Source: Paracoccus litorisediminis (lineage in GTDB: Bacteria; Pseudomonadota; Alphaproteobacteria; Rhodobacterales; Rhodobacteraceae). Taken from it: a stretch of DNA of 64,000 nt. The position numbers and the translations under genes are program-made. The DNA is taken from positions 124,001-188,000 of the forward strand of contig NZ_WMIG01000004.1 in assembly GCF_009711205.1 (NCBI RefSeq), read 5' to 3'. Below, piece by piece: positions 27,697 through 39,078 of this stretch. The notes below the pieces were generated by a model. That model worked only from the letters and a program-made list of their open reading frames with translations. It did no database searches and had not been told where the DNA came from. How positions within the stretch are numbered: the first letter of the stretch is position 1; every line of letters begins with the position of its first letter.

Positions 27697-28961
27697 CAGG
27701 CGGCGAGCCTTTCGGCCAGTTTCTCTCGGGACGGAGCAGAGCGCACCGGGCCGTAAAGTGCAAGAGCCGGTCGCGCATTCTGGATCAGCTTCTCGGCATG
27801 GGCGCGAACATCGGCAACAGTCACCGCGTCGATCCGCTCGGCCACCTCGGCGGGTTCCGAGACCCGGCCCCAGATCGCCAGCGACCGGGCCATGCGTTCG
27901 GCCTGACCGGTCGGGCTTTCCAGCCCCATCAGCAGCCCCGCCTTAAGCTGGGCACGGGCGCGGGCGACTTCGGCCTCGGTCATGTCATCGGCGGAACGCT
28001 TCATCTCGTCCACGGTGACATTGGCCAGATCCGCGATCTGATCGCCCGAGGTCCCGGCATAGATCGTGACCATGCCGGTATCGTCGTGGAAACCGGACTG
28101 GGCAAAGATCGAATAGCACAGGCCCTTTTCCTCGCGCAGCTTCTGGAACAGCCGCGAGGACATGCCGCCGCCCAAGGCAGAGGTCCAGATCTGCGCCGCG
28201 TAGAAATCGGGGTCCTGATAACCCGGACCTTCGAAGGCCAGCGCGAAATGGGCCTGTTCCAGCTTCTTGACGCGGCGCGCCTCCGAGCCCTGCCAGCGCG
28301 CGGGCTCGCGCGAGGTGACGGGGCGTGCGGGCAGATGCGAAAAGATCGCCTCGGCCTGACGCAGGATGCGGTCGTGGTCGACGGCTCCTGCGGCAGCCAG
28401 GATCATCCGCTCGGGGCCGTAATGTTCGGTGATGAAACCCGACAGGTCATCGCGGCCAAAATGGCTGACCCGCTCGGCCGGACCAAGGATGGTGCGACCC
28501 ATCGGCTGGTTCGGATAGGCGGCCTCTTGCAGCCAGTCAAAGATCACGTCGTCGGGCGTGTCCAGCGACTGCCCAATTTCCTGCAGAATCACGCCGCGCT
28601 CGACCTCGATCTCGCGCTGGTCGAAGACCGGGTTCAGCACGATGTCGGAAATCACGTCCAGCGCCAGCCCGACATCGCCGGCCAGAACGCGGGCGTAATA
28701 GCTGGTCACGTCGCGCGAGGTATAGGCGTTGATATAGCCGCCGACATTCTCGATGGCCTCGGCGATCTGCAGCGCGCTGCGGGTCGGCGTGCCCTTGAAT
28801 GCCATATGCTCAAGAAAATGGGCGATACCGTTCTGTTCTGCACGCTCATCGCGGCAGCCGGCATTGACCCAGATCCCGATGGCGGCCGAATGCAGGCCGG
28901 GCATGTCGCGCGTGACGACGCGCAGACCGTTGGGCAGGGTGCTGATGCGGGTTTGACTCAC
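27696..28961 (-). CDS. M16 family zinc peptidase (processing-peptidase-like)
   Basis: A 421-residue metalloprotease resembling mitochondrial processing peptidase beta. The inverted zinc motif HFLEH is at residues 48-52, with the downstream EVERGVILQEIGQS supplying the third ligand. The C-terminal half contains the GGGMSSRLFQKLREEKGLCYS motif. It has no signal peptide. The start overlaps the thrC stop as ATGA. This thrC-M16-acetyltransferase order is familiar in Rhodobacterales. Confidence 0.93.
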   Translation of the reverse strand: MSQTRISTLPNGLRVVTRDMPGLHSAAIGIWVNAGCRDERAEQNGIAHFLEHMAFKGTPTRSALQIAEAIENVGGYINAYTSRDVTSYYARVLAGDVGLALDVISDIVLNPVFDQREIEVERGVILQEIGQSLDTPDDVIFDWLQEAAYPNQPMGRTILGPAERVSHFGRDDLSGFITEHYGPERMILAAAGAVDHDRILRQAEAIFSHLPARPVTSREPARWQGSEARRVKKLEQAHFALAFEGPGYQDPDFYAAQIWTSALGGGMSSRLFQKLREEKGLCYSIFAQSGFHDDTGMVTIYAGTSGDQIADLANVTVDEMKRSADDMTEAEVARARAQLKAGLLMGLESPTGQAERMARSLAIWGRVSEPAEVAERIDAVTVADVRAHAEKLIQNARPALALYGPVRSAPSREKLAERLAA

Positions 28962-30346
28962 ACTGTTCTCCGTTCAAGGATCAGCGATTTAATCTTTTCC
29001 GGGTTGTTTTCAACTCGGGTGATACGCTCGTCGCGGTCGAACAGGTCGGCCATATGCTTGGGCAGGTCGGGGCGGATGCCGATGGCGGCTTCGACCGCAT
29101 CGGGGAATTTCGCCGGATGCGCCGTGGACAGGCTGATCATCGGCACGCCCGGACGCAGGTTTTCACGCGCCACCTTCACCGCCACGGCGGTATGGGGGCA
29201 GATCACCTCGGCCGTCTCATCGCGGATGGTGGCGATCATCGCGGTGGTTTCAGCCTCGGAGGCGCGGCCCGAGACATAGATCTCGCGCAGATGTTCCAGC
29301 GCACCTTGGCTGATCGCGAATCCGCCGGATTTCAGCTCATCCATGAGCTGGCTGACGGCAGCGCCGTCCTGCCCGTAGGCCAGCCACAAGGCGCGCTCGA
29401 AATTCGAGCTGACCTGAATATCCATCGACGGGCTGATCGAGGGCTCGACCGTACCAGTGCGGTATTCGCCGGTCGAAAGCGCCCGGTGCAGGATGTCGTT
29501 CTGGTTGGTCGCGACCACCAGACGGCCAATCGGCAGGCCCATGGCGCGGGCAATCGAGCCTGCAAAGACATCACCGAAATTGCCGGTGGGCACGGTGAAG
29601 TCCACCTCGCGCAGGGGCGCACCAAGGCTGGCGGCGGCGGTGAAGTAATAGACGATCTGCGCCAGAACCCGCGCCCAGTTAATCGAGTTCACGCCCGCAA
29701 GGCCCACGCCATCGCGGAACTCATGGTCGTTGAACAGGTCCTTCAACCGCGCTTGGCAGTCATCGAAAGTCCCATCGACGGCCAGCGCATGGACGTTGGC
29801 ATCGGCGGGCGTCGACATCTGGCGACGCTGCACTTCGCTGACGCGGCCATGCGGATACATGATGAACACGTCCACATTGGAAAGGCCGCGGAACGCCTCG
29901 ATCGCGGCGGAACCGGTATCGCCCGAGGTCGCGCCAAGGATGGTGACGCGATTGCCGGATTTCGCCAGCGCCAGCTGGAACAGCTGACCGATCAGCTGCA
30001 TCGCGAAGTCCTTGAAGGCCAGCGTCGGGCCGTGGAACAGTTCCAGCAGGAAATGCCCCGGTGCCAACTGCACCATCGGCGCGCGGGCGATGTGATCGAA
30101 ACCCGCATAGGCACGGGCGATGGCGCCTTTCAGCTCGTCCTGCGTAAAGCTGTCGCCGACAAATGGCGTGACGACGCGCAGCGCGACCTCCTCATAAGAC
30201 AGCCCCTCCAGCGCCGCGATTTCGGCTGCCGAGAAGGTCGGAATCGTTTCGGGCAGGTAAAGTCCGCCGTCACGGGCAAGGCCCGTCATCATGGCCTGCG
30301 CGAAATCCAGAACCTCTGCCCGGCCGCGAGTGGAAACGTAGCGCAT
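28958..30346 (-). CDS. thrC: Threonine synthase
   Basis: PLP enzyme making threonine from O-phosphohomoserine. The product has 462 residues, the long (yeast/E. coli-like) form. PLP lysine K112 lies in PTLAFKDFAM. Other marks: MRYVSTRG at the N-terminus, GATSGDTGSAA (phosphate loop), NSINWARVLAQ and VPTGNFGDVFAG. It is part of the leftward run from the oxidase genes; the gap to surf1 is only 9 bases. Confidence 0.96.
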   Translation of the reverse strand: MRYVSTRGRAEVLDFAQAMMTGLARDGGLYLPETIPTFSAAEIAALEGLSYEEVALRVVTPFVGDSFTQDELKGAIARAYAGFDHIARAPMVQLAPGHFLLELFHGPTLAFKDFAMQLIGQLFQLALAKSGNRVTILGATSGDTGSAAIEAFRGLSNVDVFIMYPHGRVSEVQRRQMSTPADANVHALAVDGTFDDCQARLKDLFNDHEFRDGVGLAGVNSINWARVLAQIVYYFTAAASLGAPLREVDFTVPTGNFGDVFAGSIARAMGLPIGRLVVATNQNDILHRALSTGEYRTGTVEPSISPSMDIQVSSNFERALWLAYGQDGAAVSQLMDELKSGGFAISQGALEHLREIYVSGRASEAETTAMIATIRDETAEVICPHTAVAVKVARENLRPGVPMISLSTAHPAKFPDAVEAAIGIRPDLPKHMADLFDRDERITRVENNPEKIKSLILERRTV

Positions 30347-30355
30347 CGTGATCCT

Positions 30356-31027
30356 CTAGAATTGTCGCTGCCTGATACGCCAGATCAGCGCCAGTGTCAT
30401 CCCTGCCCAGACCGCAGCGATCATGAACCATTGGACGGCATAACTCAGGTGGTTGTTGGGAATTCCCTGCACGGCGACCGGCATCGGCTGGACGCCCTGA
30501 GCGTCGCCCCGGATCTCGGCCGCGACGACCAGAACGGGCTCGGTCCCCAGCTTCGCCGCCATGGCGGGCACGTCGCGGGCGAACCAGATGTTCTGGTCAA
30601 GGTTCGGCGCGGGCGTGGCACTGCCCTTTTCCTCGGGCCAGTGCAGGTTGCCCGCGACCTCAAGCCGGGTCGCCGGGCGCGGGTCATGGCGATGGTCCTG
30701 ATCGACGAAACCGCGATCCAGCAGGATCTTGCGCCCGTCATCGGTGACAAAGCTTGAGATCACCTGATAGCCGCCGCCGCTGTCCTTGGTGCCCGACAGC
30801 ACGTCGATTTCCTGCCCCGTGGTCGTGCCGGAAACCAGCACCGGCATGTATTTCATGCCGGGATCGACCGCGGCGGGCAGCGGGACGGGCGCGCTGGCAA
30901 TGCGGCTCTCGATCTGGTCCAGCATCGCCTGTTTCCATTTCAGCCGGTCAAGCTGCCACAGCCCCAGCGAAATCAGGATAGCGCAACCAAGGATGCCGAC
31001 AATCAAAGGAAACAGGTAACGGCGCAT
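30356..31027 (-). CDS. SURF1 family cytochrome oxidase assembly protein
   Basis: A 223-residue membrane protein with an N-terminal helix (PLIVGILGCAILISLGLWQLDRL) and a C-terminal helix (YAVQWFMIAAVWAGMTLALIW) around a periplasmic domain, the SURF1 topology. In Paracoccus, Surf1 proteins help insert heme a into subunit I. The C-terminal IPNNHLSYAVQWF is a family hallmark. The ATG at 31025-31027 has GGAATTGCTT upstream; a TTG at 31039 is an alternative. It lies downstream of ctaE behind a hairpin. Confidence 0.92.
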   Translation of the reverse strand: MRRYLFPLIVGILGCAILISLGLWQLDRLKWKQAMLDQIESRIASAPVPLPAAVDPGMKYMPVLVSGTTTGQEIDVLSGTKDSGGGYQVISSFVTDDGRKILLDRGFVDQDHRHDPRPATRLEVAGNLHWPEEKGSATPAPNLDQNIWFARDVPAMAAKLGTEPVLVVAAEIRGDAQGVQPMPVAVQGIPNNHLSYAVQWFMIAAVWAGMTLALIWRIRQRQF

Positions 31028-31041
31028 AAGCAATTCCAATG

Positions 31042-31071
31042 AAAAACGGCGCGAGAATAGCCCCGCGCCGT
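31042..31071 (-). terminator. Hairpin with T-run after ctaE
   Basis: On the minus strand ACGGCGCG pairs with CGCGCCGT (31064-31071 with 31046-31053), followed by TTTTT. It ends the cta genes, at least partly; surf1 begins 15 bases later, so read-through or a further promoter must feed it. Confidence 0.8.
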
Positions 31072-31089
31072 CGGAAAATCAGCTTGGGA

Positions 31090-31947
<858 letters not shown>

Positions 31948-32529
31948 CTAGTTGATTGGTGTGTCGGTCTTGACCTGCAGGGCCGCCTGTTTCGGGGCTG
32001 CGGGTTCGCTCCGGTGGAAAGTGTAAGACAAGGTGATGTCGCGGACGCGGCCTGCGTCGCGGTCATCGACCAGACCCGCATCGACAAAGAAGCTGACCGG
32101 CATCTCGATCCGCTCGCCCGGTTGCAGGGTCTGCTCGGTGAAGCAGAAACATTCGATCTTGTTGAAATAGTAGCCCGCGATCTCCGGGGCGACATTGTAG
32201 CTGGCGGTGCCGGTGATCGGCTGATCGGTGGTGTTGATCGCCTCATAGAAGGCGATGGCGTTTTCACCGATGCGCAGCTCCATTTCCCGCTGTAGCGGGC
32301 GGAAGGTCCAGCCCATGTCCGGATCGACATTGGAATCGAAGCGGACGCGGACCTTTTCGTCCAGCACCACGTCCGAGGCCGCTGCGGCGACATTGGTCGT
32401 GCCGCCATAGCCGGTCACGCGGCAGAACCAGTCGTAGAACGGCACGGCGGCCCAGGACAGCGCGCCCATGACGACCACGACGCCGACAAGCATGCCAACA
32501 ATGCGGGCGTTTGAGCGCGGCTGCGTCAT
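31948..32529 (-). CDS. ctaG: Cytochrome c oxidase copper-assembly protein CtaG/Cox11
   Basis: Delivers copper to the CuB site of subunit I. The product has 193 residues: one N-terminal membrane helix (about 9-31) and a periplasmic beta domain. The copper motif ECFCF is visible ([13 protein letters not shown]), as is the conserved cysteine in [15 protein letters not shown]. The ATG overlaps the preceding small gene as ATGA. Lies in the ctaC-ctaB-orf-ctaG-ctaE cluster. Confidence 0.96.
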   Translation of the reverse strand: MTQPRSNARIVGMLVGVVVVMGALSWAAVPFYDWFCRVTGYGGTTNVAAAASDVVLDEKVRVRFDSNVDPDMGWTFRPLQREMELRIGENAIAFYEAINTTDQPITGTASYNVAPEIAGYYFNKIECFCFTEQTLQPGERIEMPVSFFVDAGLVDDRDAGRVRDITLSYTFHRSEPAAPKQAALQVKTDTPIN

Positions 32530-32792
32530 GGCTTGGCCACCGTTCCCGCAGCCTCGGCCCCCGGTGTTCCGGGGACGGCGACCGGGGCTGCGTTCGGCGC
32601 CGGAGGATTGGGGTCCGCAGGCAGCATCGTGGCGCGGGGCTGGTGGTCATAGCCCTCCATCATGTCGCCGCTGGTGATCTTGGCGATGGACAGGCCAAAG
32701 ACCAGCGCGACAAAGGCCAGAAGCACGACCAGCAGACCCAGATTGCGGCTGCGGCGGCGCTTGTGAAGCTCGTGCTCGACCCGCGGCAACAT
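32526..32792 (-). CDS. Small membrane protein of the cta cluster (between ctaB and ctaG)
   Basis: An 88-residue protein with a basic N-terminus ([11 protein letters not shown]), one membrane helix ([22 protein letters not shown]) and a proline/alanine-rich tail. Genes of this type sit between ctaB and ctaG in Paracoccus and Rhodobacter; their role in oxidase assembly is not established. The chosen ATG (32790-32792) overlaps the ctaB stop as TGATG; an ATG two codons earlier (32798) is possible. Confidence 0.8.
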   Translation of the reverse strand: MLPRVEHELHKRRRSRNLGLLVVLLAFVALVFGLSIAKITSGDMMEGYDHQPRATMLPADPNPPAPNAAPVAVPGTPGAEAAGTVAKP

Positions 32793-33709
32793 CACCATGC
32801 CCCCACCCAATGCTGGATCAGAAGGGCGGTGAAATGCAGGAACAGGTAGTAAAGCGACAGGCGGAAATACCGCTTCTCGATCCGGTAATTGTCGGCCTGT
32901 GCCTGATCATCGGTGCGGCGCAGGAGCTGCCAGCCGCCCGCAATGAACAGTAGGTTCAGCACGGCGGAAACCGACAGGTAGATCCAACCCCCGACCGAGG
33001 TGAAGCCCAGCCAGATCGCGAACGGCGCCAGCACCAGCGCATAGCCAAAGATGTGGCGGCGCGTGACCTTGCGGCCATGGGTCACCGTCAGCATCGGCAC
33101 ACCCGCCTTGGTGTAGTCATTGTTCATGAACAGCGCGAGCGCCCAGAAATGCGGCGGCGTCCAGAAGAAGATCAGCGCGAACATCAGCAGCGATTCAATG
33201 CCGATGCCGCCAGTGGCACAGGCCCAGCCGATCATGGGCGGGAAGGCCCCAGCCGCACCGCCGATGACGATGTTCTGCGGCGTCGAGCGTTTCAGCCAGA
33301 TCGTGTAGACCACGGCATAGAAGAAGATGGTGAAGGCGAGGAAGGCGGCCGCGAACCAGTTCGCAGCCAGCCCCAGCATCATCACCGACAGGCCCGACAG
33401 CGCCAGACCAAGCGCCAGCGCGTCGCCCTTGGGCACCAGCCCCGCAGGAACGGGACGGTTGGCGGTGCGTTTCATCACCGCGTCGATATCGGCGTCATAC
33501 CACATGTTCAGCGCGCCCGATGCGCCACCGCCAAGGGCGATGAACAGCACGGCGCAGAAGGCCACGAAGGGATTCATCGGCACCGGTGCGATCCACAGCC
33601 CGACGAAGGCCGTGAACACGACCAGCGACATGACCCGCGGTTTCAGCAGGGCGACGTAGTCCCCGAATCCGGCCTCGGCCGGACCGTGATATGCGTTGAT
33701 ATCGGCCAC
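32792..33709 (-). CDS. ctaB: Heme O synthase (protoheme IX farnesyltransferase)
   Basis: Farnesylates protoheme IX to heme O, the precursor of heme A for the aa3 oxidase. The product has 305 residues and about nine hydrophobic segments. The first prenyltransferase motif [15 protein letters not shown] is intact (N-x-x-x-D-x-x-x-D), and the second loop is represented by [14 protein letters not shown]. It starts 10 bases after the ctaC stop and is translationally linked to the next small gene. Confidence 0.96.
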   Translation of the reverse strand: MADINAYHGPAEAGFGDYVALLKPRVMSLVVFTAFVGLWIAPVPMNPFVAFCAVLFIALGGGASGALNMWYDADIDAVMKRTANRPVPAGLVPKGDALALGLALSGLSVMMLGLAANWFAAAFLAFTIFFYAVVYTIWLKRSTPQNIVIGGAAGAFPPMIGWACATGGIGIESLLMFALIFFWTPPHFWALALFMNNDYTKAGVPMLTVTHGRKVTRRHIFGYALVLAPFAIWLGFTSVGGWIYLSVSAVLNLLFIAGGWQLLRRTDDQAQADNYRIEKRYFRLSLYYLFLHFTALLIQHWVGAW

Positions 33710-33718
33710 TTTCGGTCC

Positions 33719-34612
33719 TTATTCCGCCGAGGCCAGCTTCACGGGCTGGGTCGGCAGGTAATCGGATGCGTCGGCGGCGAACTCCTCTTTGGCGCCCGCC
33801 AGCCAGGCATCATATTTCTCCTGGGTAACCGCCTTGACGACGATCGGCATATAGGCGTGGTTGATACCGCACAGTTCCGAGCACTGGCCGAAATAGACGC
33901 CTTCCTGATCCGCCTCGAACCAGAGCTGCGCGATACGGCCCGGCACGGCGTCCTGCTTCACGGCAAAGGCGGGGACGGTCCAGCTGTGGATCACGTCGGT
34001 CGCGGTCACCTGGACCAGAACCTTCTTGCCGATCGGAACAACCACGGGGTTGTCGGCCGCCAGCAGATATTCGTCCTCGGAATATCCCGCCTCGGCCAGC
34101 GCGTCCTTTTCCAGCATCAGCGCATCAAATGCAATGCCGTCGTTGGGGTATTCATAGGACCAGTACCACTGGTGGCCGATGGCCTTGATGACCAGATCCG
34201 GGTTGTTGGGCATTTCCTGGCTGCGGAACAGCGCCGGCAGCGAGAAGGCCCCGATGCCCACAAGGATCAGCACCGGAACCAGCGTCCACGCGATCTCGAT
34301 GGGGGTGTTGTGGGTAAAGCGCGCCGGGACCGGGTTCGCGCGGCTATTGTAGCGCAGGATGCAGATCAGCAGCAGCAGGCAGACAAAGATCGTGACGGCC
34401 GTGATGATGTACAGCACGAAATGGTCCAGCCATTGCTGGTCATGGGCCAGCGGGCTGGATGCGGGCTGAAAACCCATGCCACCATTCACCGGCTTGCCGA
34501 TCACGGGCAGATCGCCCAGCACTTCCTGCGCGGCGGCCGGAAGGCCCGCCAGTGCCGCAAGTCCAAGCCCGGTTCCCGCCGCAATCGCCCGGCGCATCGT
34601 CGCAAATGCCAT
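33719..34612 (-). CDS. ctaC: Cytochrome c oxidase subunit II (aa3 type)
   Basis: Carries the CuA centre that accepts electrons from cytochrome c. The product has 297 residues: signal peptide (ending AAAQEVLGD), two membrane helices ([39 protein letters not shown]), then a periplasmic cupredoxin domain. CuA ligands are seen in [10 protein letters not shown] and [15 protein letters not shown]. The aromatic patch [10 protein letters not shown] is present. The start at 34612 follows GGGATGGGATA; a longer frame to 34687 is unlikely. First gene of the cta cluster, divergent from tldD. Confidence 0.97.
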   Translation of the reverse strand: MAFATMRRAIAAGTGLGLAALAGLPAAAQEVLGDLPVIGKPVNGGMGFQPASSPLAHDQQWLDHFVLYIITAVTIFVCLLLLICILRYNSRANPVPARFTHNTPIEIAWTLVPVLILVGIGAFSLPALFRSQEMPNNPDLVIKAIGHQWYWSYEYPNDGIAFDALMLEKDALAEAGYSEDEYLLAADNPVVVPIGKKVLVQVTATDVIHSWTVPAFAVKQDAVPGRIAQLWFEADQEGVYFGQCSELCGINHAYMPIVVKAVTQEKYDAWLAGAKEEFAADASDYLPTQPVKLASAE

Positions 34613-34775
34613 TATCCCATCCCGTTGCCTATGTCCCGCCGGCGGGCCCAGTCCTCCAGCCCGGCCGACATCGGTATAGTTTGACAAGCATATCTTCCCC
34701 TGCCGGGCAAGCCATACCTATCGACTTACAGCCAAAAAACCCATAGTCGATGCCTTCTGGCATAAGGACTTTCGC

Positions 34776-36197
34776 ATGACCGACTCGCCGTTCTCGCCCT
34801 TTGAAACCCATCTTGACCGCAACCGGGCGTTGCAGATCCTGAAGGATGCGCTGGCCGGGGCCGATGACGGAGAGCTGTTCCTTGAGCGTTCGCGCGCGGA
34901 AACGCTGGTCTTTGACGATGGTCGCCTGCGCACCGCCAGCTACGACGCCGAGCAGGGATTCGGCCTGCGCGCCGTCGGCGGCGAGGTCACCGGCTACGCC
35001 CATTCCACCGAGATCGACGAAACAGCCTTGCGCAAGGCCGCGGAAACGGTGCGGCTGGCCGTCGGCGATGGCGGTGGCACGCTGGCGCTGCCGCCTTCGG
35101 GCCGGATCACGCCGCTTTACGCCGCGATCGACCCGGCCGAGGGCATCAGCTTTGCTGCCCGCGTCGCGCTTTTGCGGGAAATCGACGCATTCGCCCGCGA
35201 TCTGGACCCGCGCGTGGTGCAGGTCTCGGCCAGCATCTCGACCTCGGTGCAAGAGGTCGCAATCCTGCGCCCCGAGGGCGGGCTGGCCACCGACATCCGG
35301 CCGATGGCGCGGATCAACGTCTCGGTCATCGTGGAATCGAACAGCCGCCGCGAATCAGGCAATGCCGGTGGCGGCGGGCGCATCCCGCTGGACGGGCTGA
35401 TCGCGCCCGAGAATTGGCAGGCGCAAGTGCGCGAAGCGTTGCGGATCGCGCTGGTGAACCTGCGCTCGGTTCCCGCGCCTGCGGGGGTGTTCGATGTGGT
35501 CCTTGGCCCCGGCTGGCCCGGCATCCTGCTGCATGAGGCCGTGGGCCACGGGCTGGAGGGCGACTTCAACCGCAAGGGCCATTCAGCCTTCGCGGGGCTG
35601 CTGGGCAGCCGCGTCGCCTCGCCCGGCGTGACGGTGATCGATGACGGCACGATCCCGGATCGCCGCGGCTCGATCTCGGTCGACGATGAGGGCAATGCCC
35701 CGGCCCGCAACGTGCTGATCGAGGACGGCATTCTGGTCGGCTATATGCAGGACCGCCAGAACGCCCGCCTGATGGGCGTCGAGCCCACCGGCAACGGGCG
35801 TCGCCAAAGCTATGCACATGCACCCATGCCGCGCATGACCAACACCTTCATGCTGGCCGGGCAGGATGATCCCTCGGCCATTCTCGCCGATCTGAAGGAC
35901 GGGATCTATGCCGTCGGCTTCGGCGGCGGGCAGGTCGACATCACCAATGGCAAGTTCGTGTTTTCCTGCACCGAGGCTTACCGGGTCAAGAACGGTGTCG
36001 TCGGCGATCCGATCCGCGGCGCGACCCTGATCGGCGACGGTGCCACCGCGCTGCAACATATCCGCGCCATCGGCAACGATCTGGCGCTGGACCCCGGCAT
36101 CGGCAATTGCGGCAAGCAGGGGCAATGGGTTCCGGTCGGCGTCGGCCTGCCCAGCCTGATGATCGGCGGGCTGACCATCGGCGGCTCGGCCGCCTGA
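34776..36197 (+). CDS. tldD: Metalloprotease TldD
   Basis: A 473-residue subunit of the TldD/TldE zinc protease that degrades unfolded peptides and matures some modified peptides. The zinc/catalytic motif HEAVGHGLEGD starts at H253 (HExxxH: H253, E254, H258). Late glycine-rich GFGGGQVDITNGKFVFSCTEAY holds the metal-ligand cysteine. The partner gene tldE/pmbA is not in this window. GGCATAAGGACTTTCGC precedes the start. Confidence 0.95.
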   Translation: MTDSPFSPFETHLDRNRALQILKDALAGADDGELFLERSRAETLVFDDGRLRTASYDAEQGFGLRAVGGEVTGYAHSTEIDETALRKAAETVRLAVGDGGGTLALPPSGRITPLYAAIDPAEGISFAARVALLREIDAFARDLDPRVVQVSASISTSVQEVAILRPEGGLATDIRPMARINVSVIVESNSRRESGNAGGGGRIPLDGLIAPENWQAQVREALRIALVNLRSVPAPAGVFDVVLGPGWPGILLHEAVGHGLEGDFNRKGHSAFAGLLGSRVASPGVTVIDDGTIPDRRGSISVDDEGNAPARNVLIEDGILVGYMQDRQNARLMGVEPTGNGRRQSYAHAPMPRMTNTFMLAGQDDPSAILADLKDGIYAVGFGGGQVDITNGKFVFSCTEAYRVKNGVVGDPIRGATLIGDGATALQHIRAIGNDLALDPGIGNCGKQGQWVPVGVGLPSLMIGGLTIGGSAA

Positions 36198-36274
36198 GGG
36201 CCTTCGACCCGCTAACCGATTATTAACCAAATTCATGCCATCACCCCATGACGGATGGGGCGAGGGCATGGATC

Positions 36275-37459
36275 ATGCGACCACTCAGGGACCACCACAG
36301 TCACTTTGACGCCGCGCGTTGCATGGCCACGCTGCGCCTCATCCGTTCGCGCCGCGTGGGTCCGGCGACGTTTCATCGCCTGCTGGCCGAACATGGCAGT
36401 GTTGAATCGGCGCTTGAGGTCCTGCCGGAACTGGCCCGCGCCGCAGGGATCGGGGATTACACCCCCTGCCCGCCCAGCGTGGCCCTGTCCGAAATCGAGG
36501 CGGGCCGCCGCGCAGGGGCAAGGCTGCTGTGCTGGGACGACCCCGACTATCCGCCCCACCTGCGCGACATCCCCGACGCTCCCCCTGCCCTTTGGGTTCG
36601 CGGTGATATGGCGATCTTTGACCGCCTGCCAGTGGCGGTGATCGGCTCAAGGAATGCGTCGTCGCTGGGGCTGCGCATGGCACGCGGTCTGGCAACTGGT
36701 CTGGCCGAAGCCGGGGCCGCGGTCATTGCCGGGCTGGCCCGCGGCATCGACACCGTCGCCCATGAGGCCGCGTTGCGGTCCGGCACCATCGCGGTCATGG
36801 CCGGGGGAATCGACCAGATCTATCCGGCCGAGAATACCGCCTTGGCCGAAGCAATCTGCGAAACCGGGCTTCTGGTCACCGAACAACCGCCGGGGACCGA
36901 GCCGGTCGCGCGGCATTTCCCCGCGCGCAATCGCATCATCTCGGGCCTGTCGCGCGCGGTCGTGGTGATCGAGGCCGCGCATCGTTCGGGCAGCCTGATC
37001 ACCGCCAAGGCCGCGCTTGATCAGGGCCGCGAGGTGATGGCCGTTCCGGGCCACCCGATGGATGCCCGCGCCGCCGGCTGCAATGCGTTGATCCGTGACG
37101 GCGCGCTGTTGGTACGCAATGCACAGGACGTGTTCGACGCGCTTGCCGCTGAACCCCGCCCCATCCCGGCTATGGTGCTGGAACCAACGGCGCTCGCCCC
37201 GCCCTCGCGGCCCTCGCCGCGACAGATCACGGCTGCGGCAATTGCCGATCCACCACCGACGCCGCAAGCAGACAAGGGCGGCCCCGTCAGTCTTGAGGCC
37301 CGCATCCTCGCCCTGCTCGGCCCCTCCCCGACCGAGGAAAACCTGCTGATCCGCGATCTTGGCATGCCTGCCGCCAGCTTCGCTCCGGCAATTCTGTCGC
37401 TGGAGTTGGCTGGTCAGGTGCAGCGGCTGGCCGGAGGACGAATCGTCCGCGCCGTCTAG
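36275..37459 (+). CDS. dprA: DNA-processing protein DprA
   Basis: Loads RecA onto incoming single-stranded DNA in natural transformation. The product has 394 residues. The N-terminal SAM-like region (about 10-70: RLIRSRRVGPATFHRLL) precedes the Rossmann-like DprA core (VAVIGSRNASSLGLRMA, ARGIDTVAHEAAL, PARNRIISGLS, EVMAVPG). A winged-helix-like C-terminal domain follows (about 330-394). The ATG at 36275 has GGGGCGAGGG eight bases upstream; an earlier in-frame ATG at 36248 has none. It is a single gene; no other competence genes are nearby. Confidence 0.94.
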   Translation: MRPLRDHHSHFDAARCMATLRLIRSRRVGPATFHRLLAEHGSVESALEVLPELARAAGIGDYTPCPPSVALSEIEAGRRAGARLLCWDDPDYPPHLRDIPDAPPALWVRGDMAIFDRLPVAVIGSRNASSLGLRMARGLATGLAEAGAAVIAGLARGIDTVAHEAALRSGTIAVMAGGIDQIYPAENTALAEAICETGLLVTEQPPGTEPVARHFPARNRIISGLSRAVVVIEAAHRSGSLITAKAALDQGREVMAVPGHPMDARAAGCNALIRDGALLVRNAQDVFDALAAEPRPIPAMVLEPTALAPPSRPSPRQITAAAIADPPPTPQADKGGPVSLEARILALLGPSPTEENLLIRDLGMPAASFAPAILSLELAGQVQRLAGGRIVRAV

Positions 37460-37667
37460 TTTCGTTCGGAATGGTCCATGGGCCCTACGCAGGCTCTTTG
37501 ACCAAAGGGGCCGCGGACAAACGCGATCAAGCCACCCTGACCTGAACATGCACCCGCCGCCAGCCCTGCAAAAATGCACGGGGGCTTCCTGTTCGTCAGG
37601 CCTGTCGACACCCAACCCACTATCCGGTCAGGTCGTTAGCCCTTCGCCGAAACCGGGAAGGCTACAA

Positions 37668-37700
37668 CGGCTGTCCGGGCACAAATCACCCGGACAGCCG
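37668..37700 (-). terminator. Hairpin after gcdH
   Basis: A perfect 12-bp stem (CGGCTGTCCGGG 37668-37679, CCCGGACAGCCG 37689-37700) with a 9-base loop lies 15 bases past the gcdH stop. There is no long T-run, so it may be a rho-assisted terminator or an mRNA 3'-end stabiliser. Confidence 0.6.
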
Positions 37701-37714
37701 GACTGGTCTCTGGA

Positions 37715-38923
37715 TCAGAAGAACGCCTGCAGCCCGGTGATTGCGCGGCCAAGGATCAGCGCATGGACGTCATGCGTGCCCTCATAGGTGTTCACGGTCT
37801 CCAGGTTCGCGGCATGCCGCATGACCTGGTAATCCTCCTGGATGCCATTGCCGCCATGCATGTCGCGGGCGATGCGGGCGATTTCCAGCGCCTTGCCGCA
37901 ATTGTTGCGCTTGACGATCGAGATCATCTCCGGCGCGGCCTGCGCCTCGTCCAGTAGGCGACCGACGCGCAGACTGGCCTGAAGCCCCAGCGAGATCTCG
38001 GTCATCATATTGGCCAGCTTCAGCTGGAACAGCTGGGTATTGGCCAACGGCCGCCCGAACTGCTTGCGATCCAGACCGTATTGGCGCGCGGCATGCATGC
38101 AGAACTCGGCGGCACCAAGCGCCCCCCAACTGATGCCGTAGCGCGCCCGGTTGAGGCAGCCAAACGGCCCCTTCAGCCCTTCGACACCGGGCAGCAGCGC
38201 ATCCTCGCCGACTTCGACCGAATCCATCACGATCTCGCCGGTGATCGAGGCGCGCAGGGACAGCTTGCCGCCGATCTTGGGCGCGGACAGGCCCTTCATG
38301 CCCTTTTCCAGCACGAAGCCGCGGATCTTGCCGCCATGCGCTTCGGACTTGGCCCAGACCACGAAGACATCCGCGATCGGCGCGTTCGATATCCACATCT
38401 TGGAACCCGACAGCACATAGCCACCATCGGTCTTTTTCGCGACGGTCTTCATCCCGGCGGGGTCGGAACCGGCATCGGGCTCGGTCAGGCCGAAGCAGCC
38501 GATCCATTCGCCCGTGGCAAGCTTGGGCAGATATTTCCGGCGCTGCTCGTCCGAGCCATAGGCATGGATCGGATACATCACCAGCGAGGATTGCACCGAC
38601 ATCATGCTGCGATAGCCGCTATCGACGCGCTCAACCTCGCGCGAGACAAGGCCGTAGGCGACATAGGACGCGCCCAGACCGCCGAACTCCTCGGGGACGG
38701 TGATGCCCAGCAGGCCCATCTCGCCCATCTCGCGGAAGATCTCGGGGTCGGTGACCTCATCGCGATAGGCGGCGATGACGCGGGGCTGCAACCGGTCTTG
38801 AGCATAGGCGTGGGCCGCGTCGCGCAACATCCGCTCTTCCTCGGACAGCTGCAGGTCCAGCCGGAAGGGGTCTTCCCAATCGAAGCTTCCCAGTTCCGGT
38901 GCATCCTTCGGTTTCAGCGCCAT
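37715..38923 (-). CDS. gcdH: Glutaryl-CoA dehydrogenase
   Basis: FAD-dependent acyl-CoA dehydrogenase that oxidatively decarboxylates glutaryl-CoA to crotonyl-CoA in lysine/tryptophan catabolism. The product has 402 residues. The catalytic base is E381 in [20 protein letters not shown], the GCDH-type C-terminus. FAD motifs [13 protein letters not shown] and KMWISNAP are present, and [14 protein letters not shown] carries the substrate-binding arginine region typical of GCDH. The N-terminal [18 protein letters not shown] also matches GCDH. It has no cotranscribed partner. Confidence 0.92.
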   Translation of the reverse strand: MALKPKDAPELGSFDWEDPFRLDLQLSEEERMLRDAAHAYAQDRLQPRVIAAYRDEVTDPEIFREMGEMGLLGITVPEEFGGLGASYVAYGLVSREVERVDSGYRSMMSVQSSLVMYPIHAYGSDEQRRKYLPKLATGEWIGCFGLTEPDAGSDPAGMKTVAKKTDGGYVLSGSKMWISNAPIADVFVVWAKSEAHGGKIRGFVLEKGMKGLSAPKIGGKLSLRASITGEIVMDSVEVGEDALLPGVEGLKGPFGCLNRARYGISWGALGAAEFCMHAARQYGLDRKQFGRPLANTQLFQLKLANMMTEISLGLQASLRVGRLLDEAQAAPEMISIVKRNNCGKALEIARIARDMHGGNGIQEDYQVMRHAANLETVNTYEGTHDVHALILGRAITGLQAFF

Positions 38924-39078
38924 ATCGTCCTCCTGCTCGGCGGGTCTTTGCCGGTTTTTCCCTGCTCGGCGGAATGCAGCTTGCTCACTTGGCGGTCACA
39001 AGCTTGTTCATGAACCGGGCATCCGTGGGTCGGTTATGGTGCGACCGGCTTTACGCGTCCATCGGAAAAGGAACCGAA

